A DNA stretch of 64,000 nt from assembly GCF_014216315.1 (NCBI RefSeq), contig NZ_CP045702.1, positions 6,572,001 to 6,636,000 on the forward strand, given 5' to 3'. Below the pieces are notes generated by a model that saw nothing but the letters and a program-made list of their open reading frames with translations, did not search any database and was not told where the DNA came from. Source of the stretch: Streptomyces finlayi (GTDB taxonomy: Bacteria; Actinomycetota; Actinomycetes; Streptomycetales; Streptomycetaceae). The translations under genes were made by a program, and so were the position numbers. Shown in pieces: positions 17,122-25,713 of the stretch. Every line of letters begins with the position of its first letter. The first letter of the stretch is position 1.

Positions 17122-18078
17122 ATGGCCACGAACGCGATCGACCAGACCCGCCGGATGCTCTCCCTGGTGACCTATCTGCGTGAGCGCCCCGGCGCCCACG
17201 TCCAGGACGTCGCCCGGGCGTTCGGGATCACCGAGGACGAGCTGATCTCCGACCTGGACGTGCTCCCCATGTGCGGGACGAGCTTCCGGGGCGGGGACCT
17301 CCTCGACATCGACACCGACGGCGACCGGATCTGGTGGCACAACCCGGACGACGTCGCGGCGCCCCTGCGCCTCGCCTCGGACGAGGCGACCGCCCTGCTC
17401 GTCGCGGCGCGCGCGGTGGCCACGCTGCCCGGGCTGCGCGAGAGCGACCGGCTCGCACTGGTCCGCGCTACCGCCAAACTGGAGACCGCCGCCGGTGAGG
17501 TGGGGGCCGCCAGCTCGCGGCTCTCGGTCACCTTCGAGGCCGAGGGTGGCGTATTCGCCGATGTGGACCGGGCGATCTCCGAGCGGCGGCGGCTCTGGCT
17601 GCGCTACTACTCCCCGGCACGCGACGAGCTCACCGAGCGCGAGGTGGACCCGATCCGGCTGTTCGCCGTGGGCCACACCTATATGGAGGGGTGGTGCAGG
17701 CTCTCCGAGGCCCGGCGTACGTTCCGGCTGGACCGGGTCGCCGAGATCCGTCTTCTGGACGCCCCGTCCGCCCCGCCGGAGCTGGAGCTGCGGGACCTCT
17801 CCGAAGGACTGGTGCAGCCCGCGGCCGAGGACCCGGAGGTCGTGATCGAGGTGGGGCCCGGTGGCCGGTGGGTCGCCGAGTACTACCCGCACGACAGCGC
17901 CGACGAGCTTCCCGACGGCGGCCTGCGGATCACTCTGCGCACCCCCGACCCGGCTTCCCTGCGCAGGCTCGCGCTGCGGCTCGGCGGGGAAGGCCGGATC
18001 GTCTCCCCGCCGGAGCTCGCGCGGAGTGCGCGGGAGGCGGCCCGGGACGCGCTCGCCGCGTACGACGACGTCGCCTGA
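17122..18078 (+). CDS. pafC: WYL-domain regulator PafC
   Basis: A 318-residue paralogue of PafB and its expected partner. The winged-helix N-terminus is QTRRMLSLVTYLRERPGAHV with AFGITEDELISDLDVL as recognition region. The WYL part has RLWLRYYSPARDELTEREVDP and FAVGHTYMEGWCRLSEARRT, in which the WYL triplet reads MEGWC rather than WYL. The C-terminal WCX region includes LRRLALRLGGEGRIVSPPEL. Conserved context (pafA, pafB, tatA, tatC) supports the assignment. The ATG has GAGGGGACC upstream. Confidence 0.93.
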   Translation: MATNAIDQTRRMLSLVTYLRERPGAHVQDVARAFGITEDELISDLDVLPMCGTSFRGGDLLDIDTDGDRIWWHNPDDVAAPLRLASDEATALLVAARAVATLPGLRESDRLALVRATAKLETAAGEVGAASSRLSVTFEAEGGVFADVDRAISERRRLWLRYYSPARDELTEREVDPIRLFAVGHTYMEGWCRLSEARRTFRLDRVAEIRLLDAPSAPPELELRDLSEGLVQPAAEDPEVVIEVGPGGRWVAEYYPHDSADELPDGGLRITLRTPDPASLRRLALRLGGEGRIVSPPELARSAREAARDALAAYDDVA

Positions 18079-18101
18079 GCGGCGGGCGGAGGGCGCAGGA
18101 G

Positions 18102-18419
18102 ATGGACCAGACATCCGTAATATCCGATGCGCAGGCAGGGGCGGCCGTATCGTCGGCCACCCTGCCCGTCGTCACACCTGTCCCGGTACCTGTCCCCGCC
18201 GCCGTCCGGTTCAAGGCAGCCTGTCCCGACTGCCGCGGACGCTTCGAACTCCCGGCGGGGGCGCTGCGCCTCGTGATCGGCGCCAGCAGCCGCACCACCT
18301 TCTACTCCTTCACCTGCCCCGAGTGCGGCGCCGCAGTCCGTAAGCCCGCCGGGGAGCGCATCATCGAACTCCTCACTGGTGGAGGGGTGCGGACGCTGCG
18401 CCTTCACACCGCTCCGTAA
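18102..18419 (+). CDS. Small protein with a C-terminal zinc ribbon
   Basis: A 105-residue protein of unknown function. The first 35 residues are Pro/Val/Ala-rich and look disordered. The rest has CPDCRGRFELP and FTCPECGAAVRKP, two CxxC pairs about 35 residues apart, a zinc-ribbon arrangement. The ATG follows GCAGGAG by four bases and lies 23 bases after pafC, so it is probably in the pafBC operon. No catalytic motif is seen. Confidence 0.8.
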   Translation: MDQTSVISDAQAGAAVSSATLPVVTPVPVPVPAAVRFKAACPDCRGRFELPAGALRLVIGASSRTTFYSFTCPECGAAVRKPAGERIIELLTGGGVRTLRLHTAP

Positions 18420-18473
18420 GCCCGCGCTTCAGTACCCGCCCTGTAGAACACGACGACATCGAGGCACCGCCGC

Positions 18474-18671
18474 ATGTTCTGGCCCATGCTCGCCATCGCC
18501 CTGGGGTTCCTGGGGATCGCCGTACTCGGCGTACTCGCCGTCAAGGTCTTCGTCGAGGCCCAGCGGCTGGGCCGCCAGGTTTCCGCCACCACCCAGCGGA
18601 TCAATCGGGCGGCAGAGGATCTGGAACGTGCCGCGACCGGTCTCGCCGCCACGGGTGAGGCCTTGCGTTAG
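18474..18671 (+). CDS. Small membrane protein, single N-terminal helix
   Basis: A 65-residue protein with one transmembrane helix (MLAIALGFLGIAVLGVLAVK) and a charged amphipathic or coiled-coil tail (RLGRQVSATTQRINRAAEDLE). It is of the kind often found before tatA in Streptomyces. Function is unknown. The supporting facts are the compact coding frame between pafC-zinc ribbon and tatA, and codon usage like the neighbours. Confidence 0.7.
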   Translation: MFWPMLAIALGFLGIAVLGVLAVKVFVEAQRLGRQVSATTQRINRAAEDLERAATGLAATGEALR

Positions 18672-18887
18672 AAGGGCAGCGCCCTCCTGTTTCGCAAGCT
18701 CGGGGGGTACGCTCTTGAGGTCGGCCCAGGCAGGGAGGTGCGGGCCGCAACCGGGCGTACGCACGGGCATTGCCTCACGTTTACTCCTGCGGGATACGAT
18801 CGCTGCCAGCGCACAGATCGGACCTATGTCCGATCGAACGGGTAGAGAGCCCACCCTCCAGTCGCCTCAGTGAGAAGGAAGTCGCAC

Positions 18888-19181
18888 ATGATCGGCAATC
18901 TGAAGCCCCTCGAGATCGTTCTGATCATCGCTGTCATCCTGCTCCTCTTCGGTGCCAAGAAGCTCCCTGACATGGCGCGTTCGCTCGGCAAGTCGGCCCG
19001 CATCCTCAAGAGCGAGGCCAAGGCGATGAAGAAGGACGACGCGGAGCCCGCCGCGCCCACGACGGAGACCGTGACGGACCAGGCCCCGCAGGCGACCGCC
19101 GCCCGTACCATCCAGGCCGCGCCCGGAGATGTCACCAGCTCCCGCCCGGTCAGCGAGCCCAAGCCCACCACCCAGAGCTGA
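18888..19181 (+). CDS. tatA: Sec-independent translocase TatA
   Basis: A 97-residue pore-forming Tat subunit. It has the short N-terminal helix (LEIVLIIAVILLLFGAKKLP) containing the FGxKKLPD hinge, an amphipathic helix (MARSLGKSARILKSEAKAMK) and a disordered C-terminal tail. The ATG at 18888 is chosen because AGAAGGAAG lies just upstream. tatC follows after 49 bases, which supports the identity. Tat exports folded cofactor proteins, such as the molybdopterin enzyme encoded at 25.7-27.3 kb. Confidence 0.95.
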   Translation: MIGNLKPLEIVLIIAVILLLFGAKKLPDMARSLGKSARILKSEAKAMKKDDAEPAAPTTETVTDQAPQATAARTIQAAPGDVTSSRPVSEPKPTTQS

Positions 19182-19230
19182 CAGCTGACGGGCTTAACCG
19201 ACAGCTGCCGTACGAGACGAGGGAAGTGGG

Positions 19231-20178
19231 TTGCTCAAGTCTGCCCGCAAGCAGGAGAAGGACGAAGAGGGGCGTATGCCCCTCCTCGATCACCTGCGTG
19301 AGCTGCGTAACCGGCTGCTGAAGGCCGTACTGGCGATTGTCGTGGTGACGGTCGTGGCTGCCTTCTTCCAGAGGGACATCTACGACTTCCTGTTGAGCCC
19401 GCTCATCAGCTCGGTGGGCTGTGAGGGCGCGGTCGTCGTCTCCAAGAACGGGAGCCCCTGCGCCCTGCTCAAGACCGACACCCTCATGGGACCCTTCACC
19501 AACGCGTTGAAGGTCGCCCTGATGTCAGGTGTGCTGCTGGCCGCCCCGGTCTGGCTCTACCAGCTGTGGGCGTTCGTGGCCCCGGGTCTGCACAAGGGCG
19601 AGAAGCGGTATGCCTACGGCTTTGCGGTCCTCGGAGCGCCGCTTTTCCTCGCCGGTGGATACCTGGCGTACTCGATCCTGCCGCAGACGGCGGAGATCAT
19701 GCTGGGGTTCACTCCCAGCGACGTCCAGAACCAGATCGGGCTCGACAGCTACCTGGACCTCCTCACCCGCATGGTGATCGTCTTCGGTCTGGCCTTCGAA
19801 CTGCCGCTGCTCCTCATCGCGCTGAACATGACGGGCATCGTCTCAGGCAAGCGGATGCTCGGCTGGTGGCGAGGCATGATCATCGGCCTCACCGGCTTCG
19901 CGGCGATCGCCACCCCGGGCGGTGAACCGCTGTCCATGCTGCTCCTCGCGGGACCGCTGGCCGTCCTCTACTTCATCGCGACAGGGTTCTCCCTCCTCAA
20001 CGACAAGCGCAGGCGCCGGGCCAACCCCGACGCCGAACTCGACGACGACGAGGCATCGCGGCTGGACCTCACCCCGGAAGCCGTGTCCGCCTCGCGTACC
20101 CCGCTGCCGGAGCAGGCCACCGGCGAGTCGGACGGTGCACGATCGCACCGGGTCAACGGTTACGACGACATCACCTGA
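19231..20178 (+). CDS. tatC: Sec-independent translocase TatC
   Basis: A 315-residue polytopic receptor of the twin-arginine pathway. It begins with the family signature PLLDHLRELRNRLLKA and shows six hydrophobic segments, including VALMSGVLLAAPVWLYQLWAF and the FELPLLLIALNMTGIVS segment. A charged C-terminal tail of about 60 residues is typical of actinobacteria. The TTG at 19231 follows GAGGGAAG, so a TTG start is accepted. It is in one operon with tatA. Confidence 0.95.
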   Translation: MLKSARKQEKDEEGRMPLLDHLRELRNRLLKAVLAIVVVTVVAAFFQRDIYDFLLSPLISSVGCEGAVVVSKNGSPCALLKTDTLMGPFTNALKVALMSGVLLAAPVWLYQLWAFVAPGLHKGEKRYAYGFAVLGAPLFLAGGYLAYSILPQTAEIMLGFTPSDVQNQIGLDSYLDLLTRMVIVFGLAFELPLLLIALNMTGIVSGKRMLGWWRGMIIGLTGFAAIATPGGEPLSMLLLAGPLAVLYFIATGFSLLNDKRRRRANPDAELDDDEASRLDLTPEAVSASRTPLPEQATGESDGARSHRVNGYDDIT

Positions 20179-20183
20179 CCTTG

Positions 20184-20189
20184 TAAGGT
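20184..20189 (+). promoter_or_regulatory. -10-like box before the diacylglycerol-kinase gene
   Basis: TAAGGT ends eight bases before the GTG start, which has no Shine-Dalgarno. The spacing suggests a near-leaderless transcript beginning at the 3' end of tatC. Confidence 0.35.
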
Positions 20190-20196
20190 CCGGCGG

Positions 20197-21090
20197 GTGA
20201 CCAGCCAGATCACCCTTTTCGTCAATCCCACCGCCGGACGCGGCCGGGGCGCGCACGCCGCGCAGCCGGCCGCTTCCGCGTTCCGGGACGCCGGGTTCTC
20301 TGTGCGTACGGTCCTCGGTGGTGACGCCGACGACGCTCTGCGCCGGGCCCGCGAGGCCGTGGGCGCCGGGACCGGTGCGCTGATAGCCGTGGGCGGGGAC
20401 GGCATGGCCTCTCTCGCCCTTCAGGCCCTGGCCGGCACCACGACCCCGCTCGGTGTCGTCGCCGTCGGTACGGGCAACGACTTCGCCCGGGCGCTCGGGC
20501 TGCCGGTACGCGACCCGGCCGCCGCCGCGCGGCTGGCCGCCCGGGCCCTCAAGGAGGGGCATGTCCGGGACATCGACCTCGGACGGGTCGGTGAACGGTG
20601 GTTCGGCTCCGTGCTCGCCTCCGGCTTCGACTCACGGGTGAACGACCGGGGCAACCGGATGCGCTGGGGAGGCCGTTTCAAGTACGACCTGGCGATCCTC
20701 GCGGAGCTGGCCACGTTCGAGCCGGTTCCGTACCGCGTCCGGCTCGACGGGGGACCTGTGCGGGAGGTCGAGGCGACGCTGATCGCCGTCGGCAACGGCT
20801 CCACGTACGGCGGTGGCATGCGGATCTGCGCGGACGCGGTCATGGACGACGGCCTCTTCGACGTGACCGTGGTCGGGGACTGCAGCCGGACGACGCTGCT
20901 CAAGGTGTTTCCCAGGGTGTACAAGGGAACGCACCTCGGCCACCCCGCGGTCACCGTGCACCGCGTCTCCTCGATCGAGCTGGCGGCGGCGGGTGTCACC
21001 GCCTACGCGGACGGTGAACCGCTGGGCGCGCTGCCCCTCACGGCCACGCTCGTGCCGGGCGCGGTGAGGGTTCTGCTTCCGGAGAATTAA
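20197..21090 (+). CDS. Diacylglycerol kinase-like lipid kinase
   Basis: A 297-residue cytosolic or membrane-associated kinase of the DAGK/YegS family. It begins TLFVNPTAGRGRG, the nucleotide-binding start. GGDGMASLALQAL carries the GGDGT-type catalytic motif with Met in place of Thr, and VGTGNDFARALGLP follows. The C-terminal beta-rich lobe has NGSTYGGGMRICADAVMDDG. It phosphorylates a diacylglycerol, sphingosine-like or related lipid; the exact substrate cannot be read from sequence. It lies between tatC and helY. Confidence 0.9.
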   Translation: MTSQITLFVNPTAGRGRGAHAAQPAASAFRDAGFSVRTVLGGDADDALRRAREAVGAGTGALIAVGGDGMASLALQALAGTTTPLGVVAVGTGNDFARALGLPVRDPAAAARLAARALKEGHVRDIDLGRVGERWFGSVLASGFDSRVNDRGNRMRWGGRFKYDLAILAELATFEPVPYRVRLDGGPVREVEATLIAVGNGSTYGGGMRICADAVMDDGLFDVTVVGDCSRTTLLKVFPRVYKGTHLGHPAVTVHRVSSIELAAAGVTAYADGEPLGALPLTATLVPGAVRVLLPEN

Positions 21091-21101
21091 AGATCGCCTG
21101 G

Positions 21102-21124
21102 CTGTCAGAGGTGGCGGGTAGGCT
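21102..21124 (+). promoter_or_regulatory. RecA-NDp/PafBC-like promoter before helY
   Basis: CTGTCAGAG, eight bases, then TAGGCT. It matches the mycobacterial consensus TTGTCRGTG-N8-TANNNT at seven of nine upstream positions with exact N8 spacing. The -10 ends ten bases before the helicase ATG, so the leader would be only a few bases. Confidence 0.55.
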
Positions 21125-21133
21125 CATATCAAG

Positions 21134-23968
21134 ATGACAGAGGACCTCTCACCAGCTGAGCGATACCAGGCTTCTCGCGTTCGTGCGGCCGAGCAGGCCA
21201 CGGCCCTCGGGCCCTTCCGCGAGATGTACGAATTCGGCCTCGACCCTTATCAGGTCGAGGCATGCGAAGCCCTGGAGGCGGGCAAGGGCGTGCTGGTGGC
21301 GGCGCCCACCGGTTCGGGCAAGACGATCGTCGGCGAGTTCGCCGTGCACCTCGCGCTCCAGCAGGGCCGCAAGTGTTTCTACACGACCCCGATCAAGGCG
21401 CTGTCCAACCAGAAGTTCGCCGATCTGTCCCGGCGCTACGGTGCGGACAAGGTCGGCCTGCTGACCGGTGACAACAGCGTGAACTCCGAGGCACCGGTGG
21501 TCGTCATGACCACCGAGGTCCTGCGGAACATGCTGTATTCGGGCTCGCAGTCCCTGACCGGCCTCGGCTATGTCGTGATGGACGAGGTGCACTACCTCTC
21601 CGACCGCTTCCGGGGTGCGGTGTGGGAGGAAGTGATCATTCATCTGCCGGAGTCCGTGACCCTGGTGTCCCTTTCGGCGACCGTGTCCAACGCCGAGGAG
21701 TTCGGCGACTGGCTGGGCACCGTCCGCGGAGACACCGAAGTGGTCGTCTCCGAGCACCGTCCCGTGCCGCTGTGGCAGCACGTGCTGGCAGGGCGCCGGA
21801 TGTACGACCTCTTCGAGGAGGAGACCGACCACGGAGGCCGGGGAACGGGGCGCCGTGAGGTCAACCCGGACCTCGTCCGGCTCGCCCGCATGGAGAACCA
21901 GTCGGGGTACGACCCCCGGGACCGGCGCCGCGGCAAGATGGTGCGCGAGGCCGACCGGGAGCGGGAGCGCCGTCAGCGCAGCCGGATCTGGACCCCGTCG
22001 AGACCCGAGGTCATCGACCGGCTGGACCACGAGGGGCTGCTGCCCGCCATCACCTTCGTCTTCAGCAGGGCAGGCTGCCAGGCCGCCGTTCAGCAGTGCC
22101 TGCAGGCAGGGCTCAGGCTGATCGACGAGGACAAGCGCCGGCTGGTGCGGGAGATCGTCGAGGAGCGGACCGCCTCCATCCCGGGTGAGGACCTTCACGT
22201 CCTCGGCTACTACGAATGGCTCGAAGGGCTGGAACGGGGTATCGCCGCGCACCACGCGGGCATGCTGCCGACCTTCAAGGAGGTCGTCGAGGAGCTGTTC
22301 GTCCGCGGGCTCGTCAAGGCGGTCTTCGCGACGGAGACGCTTGCGCTGGGGATCAACATGCCGGCGCGCTCGGTCGTCCTGGAGAAGCTGGTCAAGTGGA
22401 ACGGCGAGCAGCACGCCGACATCACCCCCGGCGAGTACACGCAGCTCACCGGCCGGGCCGGGCGGCGCGGGATCGACGTCGAGGGCCACGCGGTGGTGCT
22501 GTGGCAGCGCGGCATGGACCCGAGTGGACTGGCCGGGCTCGCGGGTACGCGGACGTATCCGCTCCGCTCCAGCTTCAGGCCCTCGTACAACATGGCCGTG
22601 AACCTCGTGCACCAGTTCGGGCGGCACCGCTCGCGTGAGCTGCTGGAGACCTCGTTCGCACAGTTCCAGGCGGACCGTTCGGTCGTCGGCATCTCGAAGC
22701 AGGTCCAGCGGAACGAGGAGGGCCTGGAGGGTTACCGCGAGGGCATGACGTGCCACCTCGGTGACTTCGAGGAGTACGCGCGGATGCGACGCGACCTCAA
22801 GGACCGCGAGACGGAGCTGGCCAAGCAGGGGGCGGCTCAGCGGAGGGTCGCGGCGGCGGCGTCCCTGGAGAAGCTGAAGCCGGGCGACATCATTCATGTG
22901 CCGACCGGCAAGTTCGCCGGACTGGCGCTCGTCCTCGACCCGGGGCTGCCTGCCGGGCGGGCCAACGGGCACCGGGGGGCGGAGTACGCCGAAGGGCCAC
23001 GGCCGACGGTGCTGACCGCGGAGCGTCAGGTCAAGCGGCTGGCGTCGATCGACTTCCCGGTGCCGGTGGAGGCGCTGGACCGGATGCGGGTGCCGAAGTC
23101 GTTCAACGCGCGGTCGCCGCAGTCGCGGCGCGATCTGGCGTCGGCGCTGCGGTCGAAGGCCGGGCACCTGGTGCCCGACCGGCACCGCAGGGAGCGCGCG
23201 GCCGCGGCCGACGACCGAGAGATCGCCCGGCTGCGGACGGCCCTGCGGGCGCACCCCTGCCACGGCTGCGACGAGCGTGAGGACCATGCGCGGTGGGCGG
23301 AGCGGTATCACCGGCTGCAGCGTGACACGAAGCAGCTGGAGAGCCGGATCGCCGGGCGCACGAACACGATCTCCCGGACCTTCGACCGGATCGTGGCGCT
23401 TCTCACCGAGCTGGACTATCTGCGCGACAACGAGGTCACCCCGAACGGGCGGCGGCTGGCGCGCCTCTACGGCGAGCTCGATCTGCTCGCCAGTGAGTGC
23501 CTGCGGGAAGGTGTCTGGGAGGGGCTCAACCCGGCCGAACTCGCGGCATGCGTCTCCGCGTTGGTGTACGAGGCGCGGCAGGCCGACGACGCGGTGGCGC
23601 CGAAGCTGCCGAGCGGGCCCGCGAAGTCGGCGATGGCCGAGATGGTGCGGATCTGGGGCCGTCTGGACGCCCTGGAGGAAGAGTTCAAGATCAACCAGGC
23701 GGAGGGCGTCGGGCAGCGTGAACCCGACCTCGGGTTCGCCTGGGCGGTCTACATGTGGGCCTCCGGGCGGACACTCGACGAGGTGTTGCGTGAGGCCGAG
23801 ATGCCTGCGGGGGACTTCGTGCGGTGGTGCAAGCAGGTGATCGATGTGCTGGGACAGATCGCGGCCGCGGCGCCTCGGGAGGGGGCGGGCGGCTCTGTGG
23901 CGAAGAGTGCGCACAAGGCGGTCGACGCGGTGTTGCGGGGTGTGGTGGCGTACAGCTCTGTGGGGTGA
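21134..23968 (+). CDS. helY: Ski2-like DEAD/DEAH-box helicase HelY
   Basis: A 944-residue superfamily 2 helicase. Walker A is APTGSGKT (residues 57-64), the DEVH box is at 150-153, motif III is SLSATVSNAEEF, and motif VI is QLTGRAGRRGID. A linker RRGKMVREADRERERRQ lies between motif III and the second RecA domain. The C-terminal third carries the Ski2/Mtr4-like arch and helical-bundle (DSHCT) domain, ending WASGRTLDEVLREAEMPAGD. Homologues unwind RNA or DNA with 3'-5' polarity; the bacterial role is not settled. A damage-type promoter motif is upstream. Full length. Confidence 0.93.
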   Translation: MTEDLSPAERYQASRVRAAEQATALGPFREMYEFGLDPYQVEACEALEAGKGVLVAAPTGSGKTIVGEFAVHLALQQGRKCFYTTPIKALSNQKFADLSRRYGADKVGLLTGDNSVNSEAPVVVMTTEVLRNMLYSGSQSLTGLGYVVMDEVHYLSDRFRGAVWEEVIIHLPESVTLVSLSATVSNAEEFGDWLGTVRGDTEVVVSEHRPVPLWQHVLAGRRMYDLFEEETDHGGRGTGRREVNPDLVRLARMENQSGYDPRDRRRGKMVREADRERERRQRSRIWTPSRPEVIDRLDHEGLLPAITFVFSRAGCQAAVQQCLQAGLRLIDEDKRRLVREIVEERTASIPGEDLHVLGYYEWLEGLERGIAAHHAGMLPTFKEVVEELFVRGLVKAVFATETLALGINMPARSVVLEKLVKWNGEQHADITPGEYTQLTGRAGRRGIDVEGHAVVLWQRGMDPSGLAGLAGTRTYPLRSSFRPSYNMAVNLVHQFGRHRSRELLETSFAQFQADRSVVGISKQVQRNEEGLEGYREGMTCHLGDFEEYARMRRDLKDRETELAKQGAAQRRVAAAASLEKLKPGDIIHVPTGKFAGLALVLDPGLPAGRANGHRGAEYAEGPRPTVLTAERQVKRLASIDFPVPVEALDRMRVPKSFNARSPQSRRDLASALRSKAGHLVPDRHRRERAAAADDREIARLRTALRAHPCHGCDEREDHARWAERYHRLQRDTKQLESRIAGRTNTISRTFDRIVALLTELDYLRDNEVTPNGRRLARLYGELDLLASECLREGVWEGLNPAELAACVSALVYEARQADDAVAPKLPSGPAKSAMAEMVRIWGRLDALEEEFKINQAEGVGQREPDLGFAWAVYMWASGRTLDEVLREAEMPAGDFVRWCKQVIDVLGQIAAAAPREGAGGSVAKSAHKAVDAVLRGVVAYSSVG

Positions 23969-24232
23969 GGCGAGGCAGGGTGGGTGTGTCGGCCCGGGGT
24001 GCGGGTGGGCGCCCGTGGCGGGCTGTTCCTTCCCCTTCCCGCCCCTTACCGGAACCGGGGCTCCGCCCCGGACCCCGGTCCATGGACGCCGGGCGGGCTG
24101 AGGGAGGCGCAGCCTGTGCCCCCGAGTCGGCCGGTGGCCGCTCTCGCCGAGGCGACGGCCGAAGCGGTGCTGCCCGTCATTCGGGCCGACGGAGGACGTG
24201 GGGCGGCGCTGAGTCCGGGGGCTGACCGGACT
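23969..24232. other. Intergenic region without a supported gene
   Basis: This GC-rich stretch between the helicase stop and the hairpin at 24233 shows no open frame with a ribosome binding site or recognisable product. Part of it reads GGGCTCCGCCCCGGACCCC, a motif common in Streptomyces intergenic DNA. No function is proposed. Confidence 0.5.
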
Positions 24233-24270
24233 GAGGCCCCGGCAGGGAGTGCTTGCCCAGCCGGGGCCTC
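24233..24270 (-). terminator. Hairpin downstream of SPW-repeat gene
   Basis: GAGGCCCCGGC (24233-24243) pairs perfectly with 24260-24270 across a 16-base loop, 19 bases past the stop of the leftward SPW gene. It could also stop helY transcription. Confidence 0.6.
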
Positions 24271-24288
24271 GGTCGCCTGCCGGCGTGC

Positions 24289-24726
24289 TCAGGTCTTCTT
24301 GCTCTTCATCACCATTCCCGCGCAGGCCATGCCCAGCAGGACGGTCAGTCCGCCGACGATGACGTTGTTGAAGATGACCCCGGCGTCCGGGCTGGTGCCC
24401 ACGATCCACGTCGACACGATGAGCCAGGCACCGATGGCGCAGATGGCCCAGCTCAGTCCGTACATCCGCTCCGGCATCACGGTGAATCCGAGTGCCAGCA
24501 CCGCGATCGCGATACCGAGGACGAGGTTGTGCGCCACCAGGGCGGGCTGGCTCGCCGTGAAGTGGAGCACCCACGGCGAGACCGCGCAGTACAGCCCGAC
24601 CAGAAGTACCGGTGCGTCCACGAGGGCTACGTCGCGTCCACCGATGATGCGGTCGTGCCGCGCTTGCATTTCAGGCACATCGGGGTGAGCGCCTATGTCA
24701 CTCCTAGTGCGCGAGACGTTGCTCAT
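24289..24726 (-). CDS. SPW-repeat membrane protein
   Basis: A 145-residue integral membrane protein with four hydrophobic helices. The first pair contains the name-giving motif in GLYCAVSPWVLHF; the second pair contains the degenerate counterpart AICAIGAWLIVSTWIVG. A polar N-terminus (MSNVSRTRSDIGAHPDVPEM) precedes them. The ATG at 24726 is clear because AAGGAGA lies seven bases upstream. The function of SPW proteins is unknown. Confidence 0.88.
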   Translation of the reverse strand: MSNVSRTRSDIGAHPDVPEMQARHDRIIGGRDVALVDAPVLLVGLYCAVSPWVLHFTASQPALVAHNLVLGIAIAVLALGFTVMPERMYGLSWAICAIGAWLIVSTWIVGTSPDAGVIFNNVIVGGLTVLLGMACAGMVMKSKKT

Positions 24727-24873
24727 GAGATTCGTCTCCTTCGAGCTACAGGCCCGACCGCCGGATGAGTGCACGCGGTGGGCACCTACCATGCCCATTC
24801 TGCACTTATCTGCCGCTTATGTGTAGATTTCCGATCGAATTGGCGATGGAAATCTGTGAGCGGAACGGCCTGT

Positions 24874-24966
24874 GCGGTGGCGGTCGTGTGACCCTGTCGC
24901 CGGTTTCCCGTCGGGCGGCAGATTGCGGGGCGAGCTGTCGCCGGGGCATCACACGACCGTCACCGC
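24874..24966. repeat. Long imperfect inverted repeat downstream of the fasciclin gene
   Basis: The 18-base arm 24874-24891 pairs with 24949-24966 with a single mismatch, around a 57-base GC-rich loop. It begins 31 bases past the fasciclin stop and could be its terminator or a structured 3' end. The remaining part of the 270-base gap (24727-24873) holds only the SPW gene's upstream region. Confidence 0.6.
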
Positions 24967-24996
24967 GCGGCGCCGAAGTGCTCGCGCCGCTCCCCG

Positions 24997-25644
24997 CTAC
25001 TTCGGGGGCATCAGGACGGAGTCGACGATGTAGACCGTGGCGTTGGCCGTCGGCACATTGCCGCAGACCACCTTCGAGGAGTCGTTGACGGTGTACTCCA
25101 CACCCGAACCCGTCGTCGTCAGCTTGCTCTTCTCCAGGGTGTCGAAGGAGCCGTTCTCCAACTGCTTCGGCGCCAGCTTCTCACCGACCACGTGATAGGT
25201 GAGGACCTTGGTGAGCGCGGCCTTGTCGGCCAGGAGCGCGTCCAGGTCGGCCTTCGGGACCTTGGCGAAGGCGTCGTTCGTCGGCGCGAACACCGTGATG
25301 TTCTGCGCGTTGTTGAGGGTGTCGACCAGACCCGCCTGCTTGACGGCCGTGACCAGCGTGGAGAGGTCAGGGTTGTTGGACGCGGCCGTCGCGACCGGGT
25401 CCTGCGCCATGCCGTCGAAGGAGCCCGCGCCGTCCGCCGGAACGGAAGCGCAGCCAGGACCGAACGGCTTGTCCGTGTCGGCCGTCGCCTCTTCGGCCGG
25501 CGCCGCGGGCTCGGAGGAGGCGGCCGAGGGGGTGGATCCGGCAGCGGAGTCCTTGGTGTCGCTGGAACACGCCGAGAGGGCGAGCGGCAGGACGGCTGCG
25601 GCGGACACGGCGATGGCGGCGCGACGGAAGCGAAGGGTGTTCAT
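24997..25644 (-). CDS. Fasciclin-domain lipoprotein (MPT70/MPT83-like)
   Basis: A 215-residue secreted lipoprotein. The signal peptide ends in LPLALSAC, a clear lipobox with Cys26. A Ser/Ala/Pro linker (about residues 27-60) precedes one FAS1 domain, with the H1 and H2 motifs visible as NITVFAPTNDAFAKVP and LTYHVVGEKL. A Cys pair (CASVP and VVCGNVP) may form a disulfide as in MPT70/83. Those mycobacterial proteins are the best known targets of sigma factor K, and a sigK-rskA pair lies 3.4 kb away. It follows the molybdopterin oxidoreductase gene after 69 bases in the same direction; AGGAGAA precedes the ATG. Confidence 0.92.
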   Translation of the reverse strand: MNTLRFRRAAIAVSAAAVLPLALSACSSDTKDSAAGSTPSAASSEPAAPAEEATADTDKPFGPGCASVPADGAGSFDGMAQDPVATAASNNPDLSTLVTAVKQAGLVDTLNNAQNITVFAPTNDAFAKVPKADLDALLADKAALTKVLTYHVVGEKLAPKQLENGSFDTLEKSKLTTTGSGVEYTVNDSSKVVCGNVPTANATVYIVDSVLMPPK

Positions 25645-25713
25645 GGTGTTCTCCTGGTTCGAATGTTGTTCGTCTGTGACTGATATATGGCTTGTGAGTA
25701 GGGGTGATGTGAT

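Noticed and set aside
21149..24574. 1141-codon leftward open frame antisense to helY
   Set aside because: The sense strand encodes a complete helicase with all motifs; the antisense translation has no domains.
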